DNA from: Bedellia somnulentella
Taxonomy: Eukaryota > Arthropoda > Insecta > Lepidoptera > Bedelliidae
Assembly: GCA_963576735.1 (NCBI GenBank)
Contig: OY755176.1
Location: 9,037,423 to 9,101,422, forward strand
DNA: 64,000 bases
Reading direction: 5' to 3'
Position 1 is the first letter of the stretch. Each line of letters opens with the position of its first letter. This document shows, piece by piece, positions 11,594-22,344 of this stretch. The notes beneath the pieces are model-generated. The model saw only the letters and a program-made list of their open reading frames with translations, was not told where the DNA came from and did no database searches. Both the position numbers and the translations under genes were made by a program.

Positions 11594-12189
11594 AATTGGC
11601 CTAGACCTCGCTTTTATAACATACCCTTTTTATATTATAAATCGATAAAGGACATCAAACTAAACAACTTTGCCCATGGAATGCCTATCTAAAATATTGT
11701 AATTTTCAAAAAAATATAATAATTAAAAATTGTCGTACCTAGTTCAAACTGAGAATGTATAGAACTAGATTCTTTGCTTCAGTGAAAATAAGAAATAAAA
11801 AAAAACATTTGATCTATGGTGTAAACAAAAACATAACCTCTTTCGGTATTTTCCAGTTCAATCGCTCGCTTACCGGTTTATTTTCATGATATTATTTTTC
11901 AACGACGATCAATACAACTGGAAAATACCGAAAGAAGTTATATTTTTGTTTACAGAGCGAAAAGCATAGATCAAATGTTTTTTTTTATTTCTTATTTTCA
12001 CTGAAGCAAAGATTCTCATTCTATACATTCTCAGTTTGAACTAGGTACGACAATTTTTAATTATTATATTTTTTTGAAAATTACAATATTTTAGATAGGC
12101 ATTCCATGGGCAAAGTTGTTTAGTTTGATGTCCTTTATCGATTTATAATATAAAAAGGGTATGTTATAAAAGCGAGGTCTAGGCCAATT
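11594..12189. repeat. Long inverted repeat (foldback) between two Helitrons
   Basis: Left arm 11594-11858 and right arm 11916-12189 are near-identical in inverse orientation, differing by a handful of substitutions and a roughly 10-base indel, around a loop of about 57 bases. The outermost sequence is AATTGGCC..GGCCAATT. No reading frame is conserved. A transcript would form a hairpin of more than 250 bp. It could be a foldback/MITE-type element or the product of an inverted duplication. Confidence 0.9.
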
Positions 12190-12211
12190 GCAAGTATATG
12201 ATTTATCTATA

Positions 12212-13078
12212 TCTATACTTATAATAAATCTGTAGAGATATCAATTCTGTACATGAAATATATTTCCAAATAAACTATTAGGAGTGATTGGTGATCGATA
12301 CTGATGCCAAAAATGCAAACAGTAAAATTTTTGTCTGTCTGTCGGTTTGTATGTTCCTTATGGAAACAAAAACCATTCAACGGATTTTAACAAAACACTA
12401 TTATTCTTCATACTCCTGGGCAGGTTATAGTATACTTTTCAGCAAAGTAGTGAAGGGGAATTTTGGGAAATTTTGGAAAAATGGGAGAAGTTACTCCATT
12501 TTTTAAGCTTCCATCGCGTGTGCAGTCTTAATGGTTAAAGTTACATAGAAATCAAGTATGACGGAAATATTCTTCATAAAATTTTCTAAAAAATATTCTC
12601 TCATAGCATGTGTTTATCTTTTATAGTTGACTCACAATAACACGTGTAACTCCTGATAGCTTAGCAGTTCGGAGCATTTTGATTATATTTGTTTAATATT
12701 ACGTTTATAATACTCTCACTCATCCCTAATTTAAAAAGGTTAACATTATAACCGATTCAATAAAAAAAGAATCATAGAAATCGGTAGAGAAACACCGAAT
12801 TTATACATGAAATAAGCACTCGCGCCCGAGACCAAATACTTAATAATTTACATATTACATTCGTGATGGCGCCAGTAGTTGCATCCTACATCGTGGTATG
12901 ATTTCTTTGTTAGATTGTTAATTAAAAATTTTGCTTACTTACGGAAATACAAAACCGTTTAGGAGTGCTAATAATTGCAATCATTGCGCTAAATGTCACA
13001 AAGCTTGAGCAGTTATTGAAGGAACCTTAGATACTTAAAAAACAACGCTACCCGTGCGAAGCTGGGCCGATTCACTAG
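12212..13078 (+). mobile_element. Non-autonomous Helitron, right member of the head-to-head pair
   Basis: Starts A|TCTATACTTATAATAAATC and ends CCGATTCACTAG|T with the same subterminal hairpin as the left copy. It has only about three GTCT units where the 31435-32348 copy has more than a dozen. Its 3' end lies 7 bases from the mariner terminus at 13086. Confidence 0.9.
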
Positions 13079-13190
13079 TATTATACGAGGGGCATGCCAA
13101 AAGAAGTTAGATACTCTTTTCTCATTTAATTGACACTGGCAAGCTATACACCATCTTATAGGCTGGTTTTTTATTGAAATATTTGAATAT

Positions 13191-13472
13191 CGAGAGGATG
13201 GATGATAGGAAATTGGTAAAAGGTATCTATAGAGCTAATGTGGAAGGTAATGTTAGTAGAGGACGGCCACGAAAGACACACTTGGACCAAATTGAAAGTG
13301 TGCTCAAAAAGGCAGGCGTCCGAAGTATGAAGAATAAAAGAGCATGTATGAAAAGATTGATGGATGTAGACGAAGCAAGAGAGGTTTGCCAGGATCGTAC
13401 GAAGTGGCGATCGATAGTCTCTGCCTACCCCAATGGGAATTAACGGCGTGATTATATGTATGTATGTTAGTA
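13191..13472 (+). mobile_element. 5'-truncated LINE insertion with 11-bp target-site duplication
   Basis: Encodes the C-terminal end of a LINE ORF2-like protein: ERMDDRKLVKGIYRANVEGN, then GRPRKTHLDQIE, KRLMDVDEAREVCQDRTKW and SIVSAYPNGN before the stop. The 3' tail is CTACCCCAATGGGAATTAAC then GGCGTGATTATATGTATGTA. It is flanked by TATTTGAATAT at 13180-13190 and 13473-13483, so this is a real retroposition of this 3' end into the mariner. Confidence 0.9.
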
Positions 13473-13562
13473 TATTTGAATATAGAACACAATTCTTTTA
13501 TTTAATTTTTATTTGAAAGAGCATCATTATTCCGAGAATCTGGCGGGAATTCACTTGCAACA

Positions 13563-14570
13563 ATGGAGCTCAGTCGACGTGACTTTCACGCTATGATTTA
13601 TTATGACTTTAAAAAAGGTTTAAAGCCTCAAGAATGTTTAAAACTTTTGGCTTCTACTTTTGGTGAGTCTGCTTGTTCCCGAACAACAGTATTCAATTGG
13701 TTTGCTGAATTTAAAAGAGGAAGGGTATGTCTCGAAAACCGACGAATTACATATGTAGAGCTAGAGTGAGAACTAGGAATTGGATCAGCAGCAATACAAA
13801 CCATAATTCACGACCACCTTTCTCTCCGTAAACGTTGTTCGAGATGGGTGCCGCACAAACTTACCGATGAGCAGAAAGACCGTCGGGTGGATTGGTGCCT
13901 ATTCATGATAGATAAATTCAACTAAGGCGAGAAAAAAAACGTATATGATATACTGGCTGGTGACGAAACATGGCTATATAACTATGATCCCGAATCAAAG
14001 CGACAGTCAACTGTATGGTGCTTTGAAGACGAGCTAACTCCAACGAAATGTCGCCGTGCACGAAGCACACAGAAACAAATGGTCGCCTCGTTTTTCTGCG
14101 AAACGGGTCATATTGCTACTGTTGTGCTAGAGAATGCAAGAACGGTGAACTCCGAATGGTATGTGACAGTTTGTGCTCCAACAGTAATATCAGCTTGGTG
14201 TGACAAGCGACCGAAGTTAGGAATCCGGCATCTTCTCTGGCACCACGACAATGCAGCGCCGCACACGTCTGCCAGAACACTAGACTTTTTAAACTCGAAA
14301 AATGAGTCAATTCTCCCTCACCCGCCATATTCCCCTGACCTAGCGTCTTGTGATTTTTAATTGTTTCCAAAAATCTAAGAAAAACTAAAGGGGAAGAGGT
14401 TTAAAAGCAAAGAAGATGCGCAGGTTGCTTATAATTTCGAGATTTCTGAGGTATCTAAAGAAGAGTGGTCACAGGTATTTTCCAATTGGTTCAGACGTAT
14501 GGAAAAGTGTATACGTGCTCAGGGTGAATACTTTGAAAAGATCGATACTTGTAATAAAGTATAAATTTTA
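13563..14570 (+). pseudogene. mariner transposase pseudogene
   Basis: The frame starts at MELSRRDFHAMIYYDFKKGL, and the paired helix-turn-helix region continues to VFNWFAEFKRGR. A deletion of roughly 25 residues and a stop follow (near 13769). The catalytic domain continues with RWVPHKLTDEQKDRR, GDETWLYNYDPESK (first and acidic motif), HHDNAAPHTS (second aspartate) and PPYSPDLASCDF (third aspartate, D,D34D type). In-frame stops occur at about 13923, 14358 and 14374. Normal mariner transposases are about 345 aa, so this copy cannot make a full enzyme. Confidence 0.93.
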
Positions 14571-14611
14571 TAATTTTTGAGTATCTAGTTTCTTTTGGCA
14601 TGCCCCTCGTA

Positions 14612-14749
14612 TATAATAATAATCGGGATTAACCAACAAATAGCCCAGCACCACGGCACCAGTAGGTGTGCCGAAACGTCGGGCAAACAATCACTTATTA
14701 TATAAGTGGTTTTAAAAATGATCTTTGGTTACTCCCGATTATTATTATA
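14612..14749. repeat. Short inverted-repeat segment between two mariner ends
   Basis: Ends TATAATAATAATCGGGATTA (from 14612) and the near-complement TACTCCCGATTATTATTATA (to 14749). The inside holds a small stem, CGGCACC..GGTGTGCCG. It separates the 3' ends of two oppositely oriented mariner copies and may be a MITE. Confidence 0.7.
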
Positions 14750-14751
14750 TA

Positions 14752-14867
14752 CGAGGGGCATGCCAAAAGAAACTAGATACTCAAAAATTATAAAATTTAT
14801 TGTTTATTATAAGTATCGATCTTTTCAAAGTATTCACCCTGAGCACGTATACACTTTTCCATACGTC
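14752..14867 (-). mobile_element. Second mariner copy, 3' terminal fragment
   Basis: Matches the last 116 bases of the 13086-14609 element in inverse orientation with few differences, including the TIR and a flanking TA. The rest of the element is missing beyond 14867. Confidence 0.9.
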
Positions 14868-15126
14868 ATGATGCCCTATGTCTACAAACCGCGAGAGTTT
14901 AAAAAGTGTATAATTTATATGTCTTAATGAAATAGTGCAATCGACCACTGTTTCTAGATTTTTAGGTGCAGAAATTTCAAAATATCCTTTAAAGCTAGAC
15001 TCTCGTTTGAGGGAAAATTTGGTCTCTATATCCCACACAAATTATAATAATAATCGAATTCTCCTTGAATTCATATTTCCGAGTCCACAATTGATAGTAT
15101 AGCATTCAACTCCATAACACCATTTC

Positions 15127-15619
15127 ATATTCCTACATCGCGGTGTGTAAATGTTTTTCGAGTTAAGCATAGATACAAATTATAAGTTGGTACACAGCAG
15201 GGTGTACTGGCCAGTATATCTTTGCTGTTCCCACAGTGGTGACCCCTCGATAAGAACACACGCTTCTTTCTACTACATTTCTCGATCTACCCGCAACTTC
15301 TATTCCTCGCTTACCTCACCACACCATTCATTCAGCAGAGCATCTACAGGCATGCAATCACCGGCCTCATTGCTCACACTGAATTTGGTAATTGGTAATA
15401 GGTACCTCCTAGTTTTGATATCGTCGTATCGACTAGGAGGGGAGTACTGTGGGAGTCATGTTAGAGCGCACACTACTGTGGACTCAAACGCACATAGCAG
15501 CGTCTCACTCATATTCCTACATCGCGGAGTGTAAATGTTTTTCGAGTTAAGCATAGATACAAATTATAAGTTGGTACACAGCAGGGTGTACTGGCCAGTA
15601 TATCTTTGCTGTTCCCACA
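15127..15619 (+). mobile_element. Miniature LTR retrotransposon remnant (Bel/Pao-like), TRIM-sized
   Basis: The 3' LTR is 15448-15619, beginning TGTGGGAG and ending TTCCCACA. The 5' LTR is truncated and matches it from about 15127 to 15235. One base after the 5' LTR lies TGGTGACCCC (15237-15246), placed as a primer-binding site, and just before the 3' LTR is a purine-rich tract CTAGGAGGGGAG. The internal part is only about 210 bases with no gag or pol. The Bel/Pao assignment rests on the primer-site look and is inferred. Confidence 0.8.
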
Positions 15620-16210
15620 GCTCCATATATTTTTTTTCAAAGTCAGCAATATAATTAAATAAAATTAGTTAGCAATATAATTCCCTCTACTATATTTCAA
15701 GTTCTTTACTAGTAAGTAATATTATTTTTAAAGTCTAGGTACAGTAATATTACTCTCACTAGAGATTGCCATCTTAATATTAGACTATTATATATCCACA
15801 ATAAACCTTAAAAGGCCACAGTTAACTTTCGATTTATGGAGCAGGAAAATTAACCTACTTGTTTATTACACGAAGAAAAAGTAAATAAATTATCGCTTAA
15901 CTTGGCCGACGGTCGTCCCTAACGGATGTGGTTGCAAAAAGTACTGTTTTGTTAACGAGCTCCTATTTTAGCCGAGAATCGAACCCAACGAAGTAAAGCA
16001 CGCGTATAAATAACCTTACACCGAACGTACGTCTTGCACGTCTCCCCCGCAAAAACACCATCGTTTCTGAACTTTTTATTGTATCTTCGATGTATGTGAA
16101 TAGATGTTTATAAATAAAAATTGCCGATGAAAATCTATCAAATGTGGTAGGTAGTCTAGGTCTCCAACGATTAAAGATTCATTAGAATAAGGATATTACA
16201 TTATATTTTT
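15620..16210. other. Unassigned AT-rich stretch
   Basis: No gene, repeat end or RNA seen on either strand. Confidence 0.3.
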
Positions 16211-16211
16211 A

Positions 16212-16446
16212 CTATAAACATATTATACAGTGTCGGCTTAGAATAGCACTACCCCATCTCTTCCAGTGAGTGTTCGTAAGAGGCGGTTAGGGGTATTGGG
16301 GCTTTTCAAGTGAAGTCCATTAACTTAAAATATTTACTTTACAATCTTTTCCCCACTCAACTTTCAAAAGTGGCTGACTGAGGAATTTCTTATTCCGAAG
16401 TTATTGCTACCCCTTCTTGGGATTTATACTCGTGAGTATATGAACG
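16212..16446 (+). repeat. SINE-A copy
   Basis: CAGTGTCGGCTTAGAATAGC head, GTAAGAGGCGGTTAGGGG core, tail CTACCCCTTCTTGGGATTTA then CTCGTGAGTATATG. ATTATA flanks both ends and could be a short target duplication. Confidence 0.88.
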
Positions 16447-16624
16447 TATGAATTATATTAAACTTGGAGACACTCTACACTGTTTACACTCGAAAGGGTT
16501 AATAAGAAGGTTCATGTACAGGTACTTAGAAAAAATATTTGGTTTTGTAGGGCAGAATTTCTTTAGGTACCATCTAAAATAACAATGTGTCTAAACTATG
16601 TAAGTTTGTTGGCAAGTAATATAG

Positions 16625-16830
16625 ATGGGGGCAGGCCTATCGCCGTTTGGTGCGAATACACTGTCACATGACTAATTACAACTCAGCCATGTGGGTTTCC
16701 TCACGATGTTTTACCTAACCACACATATGTCTTTAGAAAAGTCAAATTGGTGTTGGCCCGACCCGGGAATTGAACTCACGCCTGTCTGTATTGACGGGTG
16801 GTCGTTCTGCCCATTGGACTATCATTAGAA
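16625..16830 (-). repeat. SINE-B copy, 3' part missing
   Basis: The minus-strand tRNA head includes GATAGTCCAATGGGCAGAAC and B-box-like GAGTTCAATTCCCGGGTCGG. The body runs to the ATAGGCCTGCCCCCAT region. The head differs from other copies (GTCCAATGG for GCTCAGTGG), as does 42303-42596, suggesting a subfamily. Confidence 0.82.
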
Positions 16831-17037
16831 TATTTGAGTTTAGATTATTTTTTGGGTCCCGACTGCTAAAGTCACTATATCTTCTAAGAAAATATAATTT
16901 TATTTTAAGTATATATTCATTGTACCAATCATGATTTTCTAGGTAAAATAATTGCTAAGTAGTTTCCAATCTAAACTTGTTTTATTAATTTGGGCTCTTC
17001 ATTATACCACTCGTCACAGTCGGGATTTTTATTTTAC

Positions 17038-17135
17038 ATACATACAAATATACTAATGCGGTTGGTTCTCATTGGGGTAGGTAGAGGCTATCGATCACCA
17101 CTTTGTACAAACCTGCACACCTCGCGAGCTTCATT
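17038..17135 (-). repeat. LINE-tail fragment
   Basis: Minus-strand CTACCTACCCCAATGAGAAC tail with CATACATAC end at 17038. Upstream coding remnants match the QDRTKWRSIVSAYPN region, degraded. Confidence 0.75.
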
Positions 17136-17763
17136 TGAATTGATTATATTATACCTGATTTACGCAAAACCCGTTACTGTCAGTCGGTTTATCAGTAAGA
17201 AAAACATAAAAAAGTCATGATTTAAAAGCTATCGGACAAATCAATCGCATTCAGAGCGCAATGATGAAATCAGTGTGGACGTAGTTTATTTTACGGTGAA
17301 AAATAACTGTTTTTTGACCTCTGCCCGACTGTCGCTTCAATCATTTATTCAGCTCCTGCCAAATTCAGCCGACTATTTGCTGAATTTATATGTAATTTAT
17401 TTTACGTAACGACCAATGTTTGTTCCGTTTGTTTCCGTATATCAATATTTATTTTTGCAATTACACACAGCAAGAGCTCCAGTTTGCGATTGTTTAACCA
17501 AATCAGGCGACACAAAATTATGGTGAACGCGTGACAGGCCAATTTTTTAAAATAATAATTTACAGTTTGCATCCCTCATCAAATCTATATTTTCAGGTAT
17601 TTTATTTTGATACTGTACATCTGACTTAAAAGTACCAAAATATATTGATTAGTATAGAGTGACGCAAGCTTAAAAAGATACTTTGGAAGTCAATATTTCA
17701 ATTTTATTGTTTTATGTAGCATTTCAATACTAACTCACCAATACTACTTGCTAAGTTCGATTC
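17136..17763. other. Unassigned stretch
   Basis: AT-rich DNA without a supported gene or repeat. Confidence 0.3.
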
Positions 17764-17930
17764 ATGGGTCTCGCTTATATTATAGCATTACCCCAGGTTC
17801 TTTATCGAGGGTATAATTAGAGGTGAGTAAATCCGGCTGACAGCTTATTCTAGAATATTTTAAATAACTCCATATTTTCCTTGTAGCTCTAGCTATCTCT
17901 TTTAGGCTAAAGCCATAAGATTACATATTT
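17764..17930 (+). repeat. SINE-A copy, very old
   Basis: Recognisable only as ATAGCATTACCCCAGG, a remnant of the GGCGACTAAG core, and CTCTAGCTATCTC then AGCCATAAGA at the tail. Confidence 0.5.
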
Positions 17931-19420
17931 TTTTCACACACGAGGCAAGAAATCCGCAATCAAAGCCACAAGCTAGGTCAGACATATCCGCGGCTATAAA
18001 AATTAAAATGAAGATGTTTTTCTTCAGCCCCATTTCGCGGCGTGGATCTGAGTATTCGCAAGTAGACTCATGATGATCTGTTAACGTGCGTATAATGGTG
18101 TTTTTATGACGTTTTCGAGCCATCAACGCCAGAAAGCCTACTGTTTTTTGGTATGTGAAATATGAGCTGATTTTCGTATGTCTTGGCATAATTCGTTTGC
18201 AACGTTATCTGTTTGTTATACTAATACGTTAAAGGATTAGATACATCAATTTGAACCTCGATTGGAATTTTATTTATCAACAAGGAATGATGTGATGTAC
18301 TGTACTGTACCTATTACTAATACAATATTTTGTTCAATGTCTCAAAACACTGCTTCTAGCTTCGACTTGTTTGAATTTGCTGATTATATGTATGGCTATA
18401 GGAAATAATTCTTTTTAGCCTTCGTTATTGTTTGTAAAATTATATGTTAAATAAATATATCAGCTAGTTATTACGATTTGTCACCATAATTTGGTCAAAG
18501 TGCTACTTATATTGCCAAGTTTGCAATAAATAACAAATGCTATTCTGCGTTGTAAACGTAGTCGTAGATTGTGAAAAAATATATTTCTGCATGTTTTATA
18601 GTAGATATCATTTTAAAATTAAAATATTAACAATGAATCCTCGTGAAAATGACACAACGAAATGATTGACCGCGCGGCTTAGCATTCAAACGCGGCTCGT
18701 GTATAAAAGCAATAAAACCCTTTTATTTGCATAAAACAACATGTACGAATCTGATTTAAACGGTTTTCATTCGTAATTTAATGATACTATATTTTGAATC
18801 AAAAAGTCGACTGTAGGTTTATTGAAGATATAAAAACAAGCTAGCATAATAAAATATTATTTTTTCATTGTATCACAACATACAGTTCTGTAGAAACAGC
18901 ATTTCGCCCAAAATAATAATAACACCTCATTCACACTATCCCGCAGTGCAATATAACAATATTTGTAGCAGAAACCATTTTGGAACGAAAACAGAAAGTT
19001 TGTATAGTGACTAAAACTACTTGAGTCGCTTCGTTTCATAAAATAATCCGTCGGCGAATCGTTTTAAAACGAATAACTTTCGCGGGGCCGAAATGAGGCG
19101 CGAACTTGCGCCTGGCGTCATGTGGCTGGCAATATCACAGTTCGCAAACATTGCATGCCCTCTGTGTACACAGGGCATAGTAGCGCTATAAATCTGGGAA
19201 ATATTTTGAACGTAGTCGACCCAGTTCGCGAAATTTGTGACTAATGACTGTTATTTGAATAGACATTTGCAATACTGAAATGATCGTTATTCAGCTATAA
19301 AAGATGTTGAACATAAGTGATATACGTGATTATTATGACAAATTCTTCGTATTACTTTGTGATATGATTGGGGAACCTTCTTAGAAGTTAATGATGATTA
19401 AGTTAAGTATGGACATACAT
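17931..19420. other. Unassigned stretch with a small GC-rich patch
   Basis: Frames at 17902-18189 and 18857-19039 (minus) have no recognisable domain. About 19070-19200 is locally GC- and CpG-rich (GCGCGAACTTGCGCC, then a CTGTGTACACAG palindrome inside GCCCT..AGGGC) in AT-rich surroundings. It could be a regulatory element or an unrecognised repeat. Confidence 0.3.
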
Positions 19421-19423
19421 ACC

Positions 19424-19615
19424 TAAATACGTATATTCATGGCTGTAAATCCCAAAAAGCCCAGCCAACAGCTACCAAATGTAGAGGTGACTTAGCCACT
19501 TTTGGAGGTTTAATGGGGAAAGGTAGGTGGGGAAAATATCGCTTGGCAATCACTTAAAAAAGGCCATATACCCTTAGCCACCGCTTATGACATTCCTAGG
19601 AACTAATTGGTTGTT
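19424..19615 (-). repeat. SINE-A copy, diverged
   Basis: Starts CATACATACCTAAATACG. The minus-strand tail TTTGGGATTTACAGCCATGA is present, but the 5' head beyond CCTAGGAATGTCATAAGCG is lost. Confidence 0.75.
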
Positions 19616-19726
19616 GCTAAGCTAAGACACTTCACAGCAATAGACCAAATATTATATATAGACTTTAAGTATAAAATGCTTTTGTTAGGGTAAGTATTAG
19701 TTAATGGTAAAAAGTGAATAGTGTGC

Positions 19727-19790
19727 TCAACTCAAGACTCAAACTTTCACACCGTACACCCTGGAAGGGGTGGCAGAGGCAGATTTTATA
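19727..19790 (-). repeat. SINE-B 3' tail fragment
   Basis: Minus-strand CCTCTGCCACCCCTTCCAGG then GTGTGAAAGTTTGAGTC corresponds to the SINE-B hairpin tail. Confidence 0.65.
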
Positions 19791-19799
19791 GAACAAATA

Positions 19800-21304
19800 G
19801 ATAATATAAATAATTGAAAACACAACATTACGTAGTAGACGTTGTTGTATACGCATAAAACCTTAGCGTTACAACTAGAGTTATCGCGACGAGTGTCACA
19901 TCACATGTATGTATAACGAAGTCGACATGTAGAACTTGTTAGAAGTTTAGTTTGTACAAATTGCTTGTACGTGATGCAACTTTGTCTGGCAGGCCGTGAC
20001 AACTAGTATCTGACTTAGCGTCATGGGCGTTTTTGTCCCGCACAAAGTCAACTGAAATTGTATAGATTGTTATTAGAACCCACAATAGCTTATTTATTTA
20101 GAAAGGTAATTAATAATGAAATTTACTTACTGGAAAGGTACTTAAGACTAGGAATTATTTGTCGGTCCATCAATAAGGGTTGTGCAAGCGGTCATAAACC
20201 ATGTTTATGTGTTGCCAAATTGGTTGGGCCCGGTTGTTACAGACCCTGTATTTGATGACTCTACGGGTGAGGCCGTCGTACAAGTAATGTAGTAGAAAAG
20301 GATTCCCCACGAATTCTGTTACTTGATATTTTAGCACTGCGCCATTATATTTTTTTGAGACACAATTCATAACCCTTAGTGTAACATGGGTACAAAATGC
20401 ATAAGTATTAAATCTATAATCAATAAGGCAAAATGAATGTTGTTTATTTTGTAATAATTACCGTTAGAGTCATATAATCGAAGTTAGAGTCGCATAAGTT
20501 TGATAAAAATGACTACGAGTAAATGTAAAAATCTAAATTTAATGACTCTACCGTTGCTTCGGAAGGTGTTTGTACAGAGAAGAAGCAACAAGAAACTCCT
20601 TATTTGTTAAATAGAATTTATACAATTTTGCGTTTAACATACATTATTTTTACTTTTTAAAGACTTCCTATGCGTCTTCGCTATGCCAGTAGTAAGGGGA
20701 TTAAAATTTGTATATTATTCTCACTCTTTTTTATTTTTTTAAAATAAATTCCTTAGTAATATTTTCTAACAGCAACAAATTTATTTATTAATATCTAGAC
20801 ATTGGTTGACAGTAATTACCTAAATATGAATACTTTCAAAATATTGTCTTTAAAAATATAACAACAACACAAACATAAACGAGAATAAAACCCAATATTT
20901 AGATTAGTATTTGATGAGATTGCACTTGGCAGCATGAAGTAGATACTGTGTGCAACAATATGAATACTCGTAGATTGACGTATCCTTTAAAACGAATTAG
21001 GTGGGTCACCTCGACGGAGGCAACATTGTTGGTATACCACTAGTTCGTATGATCGGTTTTACGGTACGGTATCGTTGTTTGGGGCATGATTTAGATGCAC
21101 CAAAAGTAATTAGAGCTCAAAAAGATGCATAAGAACATATTTTATAAAGTCTTTGGTGTCTTAAGATCAAATGCAGGAGTCAAAAGTGAGAAGAATACAA
21201 GAGAATTTATGATAACAATTATGAATTTGATGGCAACCAGACAAGTTTATCTTTCTCTTCTTGATGTTTTTTTATTTGTTTACCATTTAATTTAGTTTAT
21301 AACG
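19800..21304. other. Unassigned stretch with one repeat scrap
   Basis: No gene seen. About 20540-20610 (CTTCGGAAGGTGTTTG, AGAAGCAACAAGAAACTC) resembles a lepidopteran repeat phrase also found near 34275-34340. Confidence 0.35.
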
Positions 21305-21315
21305 AAAACAGATTA

Positions 21316-21686
21316 CATACATAACATAACATAAACGTTCACGCCGAATATCCCCGAAGGGGTTGGCAGAGGTACTAATACTTCTGAACATCACGTGACT
21401 TTGTCACCTGGTGTTCAGAGTACCCACGTTTTGCATGGACAGTGTACTCACGTGATAGGGGGCAGGCCTATCGCCGTTTTGTACGAATACACTGTCACAT
21501 GACTAAGTACAACTCAGCCATGTGGGTTTCCTCACGATGTTTTCCCTCACCGTTAACAAGCATGATAAATTAACCACACATATGTCTTTAGAAAAGACAA
21601 ATTGGTGTAGGCCCTACCCAGGATTTGAACACTAGTCGTTTGCACGATAAGCGAGTGTTCTACCCACTGGGCTATCACGGTTGTAT
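21316..21686 (-). repeat. SINE-B, complete copy with 11-bp target-site duplication
   Basis: The minus strand reads: GTGATAGCCCAGTGGGTAGA head with A box; a B-box region around GTTCAAATCCTGGGTAGGGC; the body; then AACCCCTTCGGGGATATTCG, GGCGTGAACGTTTATG and ATGTT repeats. AAAACAGATTA flanks both ends (21305-21315 and 21687-21697). This is the best reference copy of the family, about 371 bp. Confidence 0.95.
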
Positions 21687-22201
21687 AAAACAGATTATCA
21701 TTGTATTTAGGTGAATTTTATATTTTGAGTTTGAGAGAATTGTAAATAAGGCTGTTGTAAAACTCTAAGATTTTATTTTATTTGTTTATTTATTAAGGAC
21801 AAACAATGGTAACAAATTTTATACATACATTGGTGATAAAAGACATCAAAATGTTATTGTCAATTCGTTACTTTGACGTTTATCACGAGGACATAAAGTG
21901 ATATTATTATGGAAAAAAAACGTAAATAAGAGAAAAGTATCTAAAGCTAACATTCAAATATATATACAAAAAAAACCTAGATAAAAACTAAATCAAAGAA
22001 CATCATATCACTGTCGAATCAGGGTCTCCGCTGCCCGGAGCTTAAGCTGTTTTAAGGTGCAATTAAAAATATCAATATCTTTCAAATTATATTTCTTATA
22101 CTAATGTTTAGTTTTATGATGATGAAAGTATGCCAAAAAGTAGTTACGCACCATCTTTATTACCGACAAAAAAGCACAATTAACTTCAAGTTAAATGACT
22201 A

Positions 22202-22341
22202 ACGCCCGATTTCTGAATTGAGTATTCCAGCTGAGAACAACTTGAGTATCGTTCTGTCGCATTGAGATCTTAACAACTGAATGAGACAAAACGATACTTA
22301 AGTCGTTCTCAGCTGGAATACTCAATTCAGAAATTGGGCGT
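22202..22341. mobile_element. Small MITE-like palindromic element
   Basis: About 59-bp inverted arms beginning ACGCCCGATTTCTGAATTGA and ending with the complement, around a short centre. Total 140 bp with no coding capacity. The superfamily is unknown. Confidence 0.85.
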
Positions 22342-22344
22342 AAA

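Larger units (their letters stand above)
13086..14609 (+). mobile_element. mariner-family DNA transposon, decayed, with TA target sites
   Basis: Terminal inverted repeats: CGAGGGGCATGCCAAAAGAA at 13086 and its complement ending at 14609, each flanked by TA. It carries a broken transposase (13563-14570) and has received a LINE fragment (13191-13472) in its 5' untranslated part. Confidence 0.95.

Noticed and set aside
13163..13443. LINE tail at 13191 as part of the mariner or a host zinc-binding protein
   Set aside because: The TATTTGAATAT duplication shows it is a later insertion, and the protein is a known LINE C-terminus.
17902..18189. 95-codon minus-strand frame
   Set aside because: No recognisable domain, odd composition and no splice context. 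It is partly overlapped by a decayed SINE-A.
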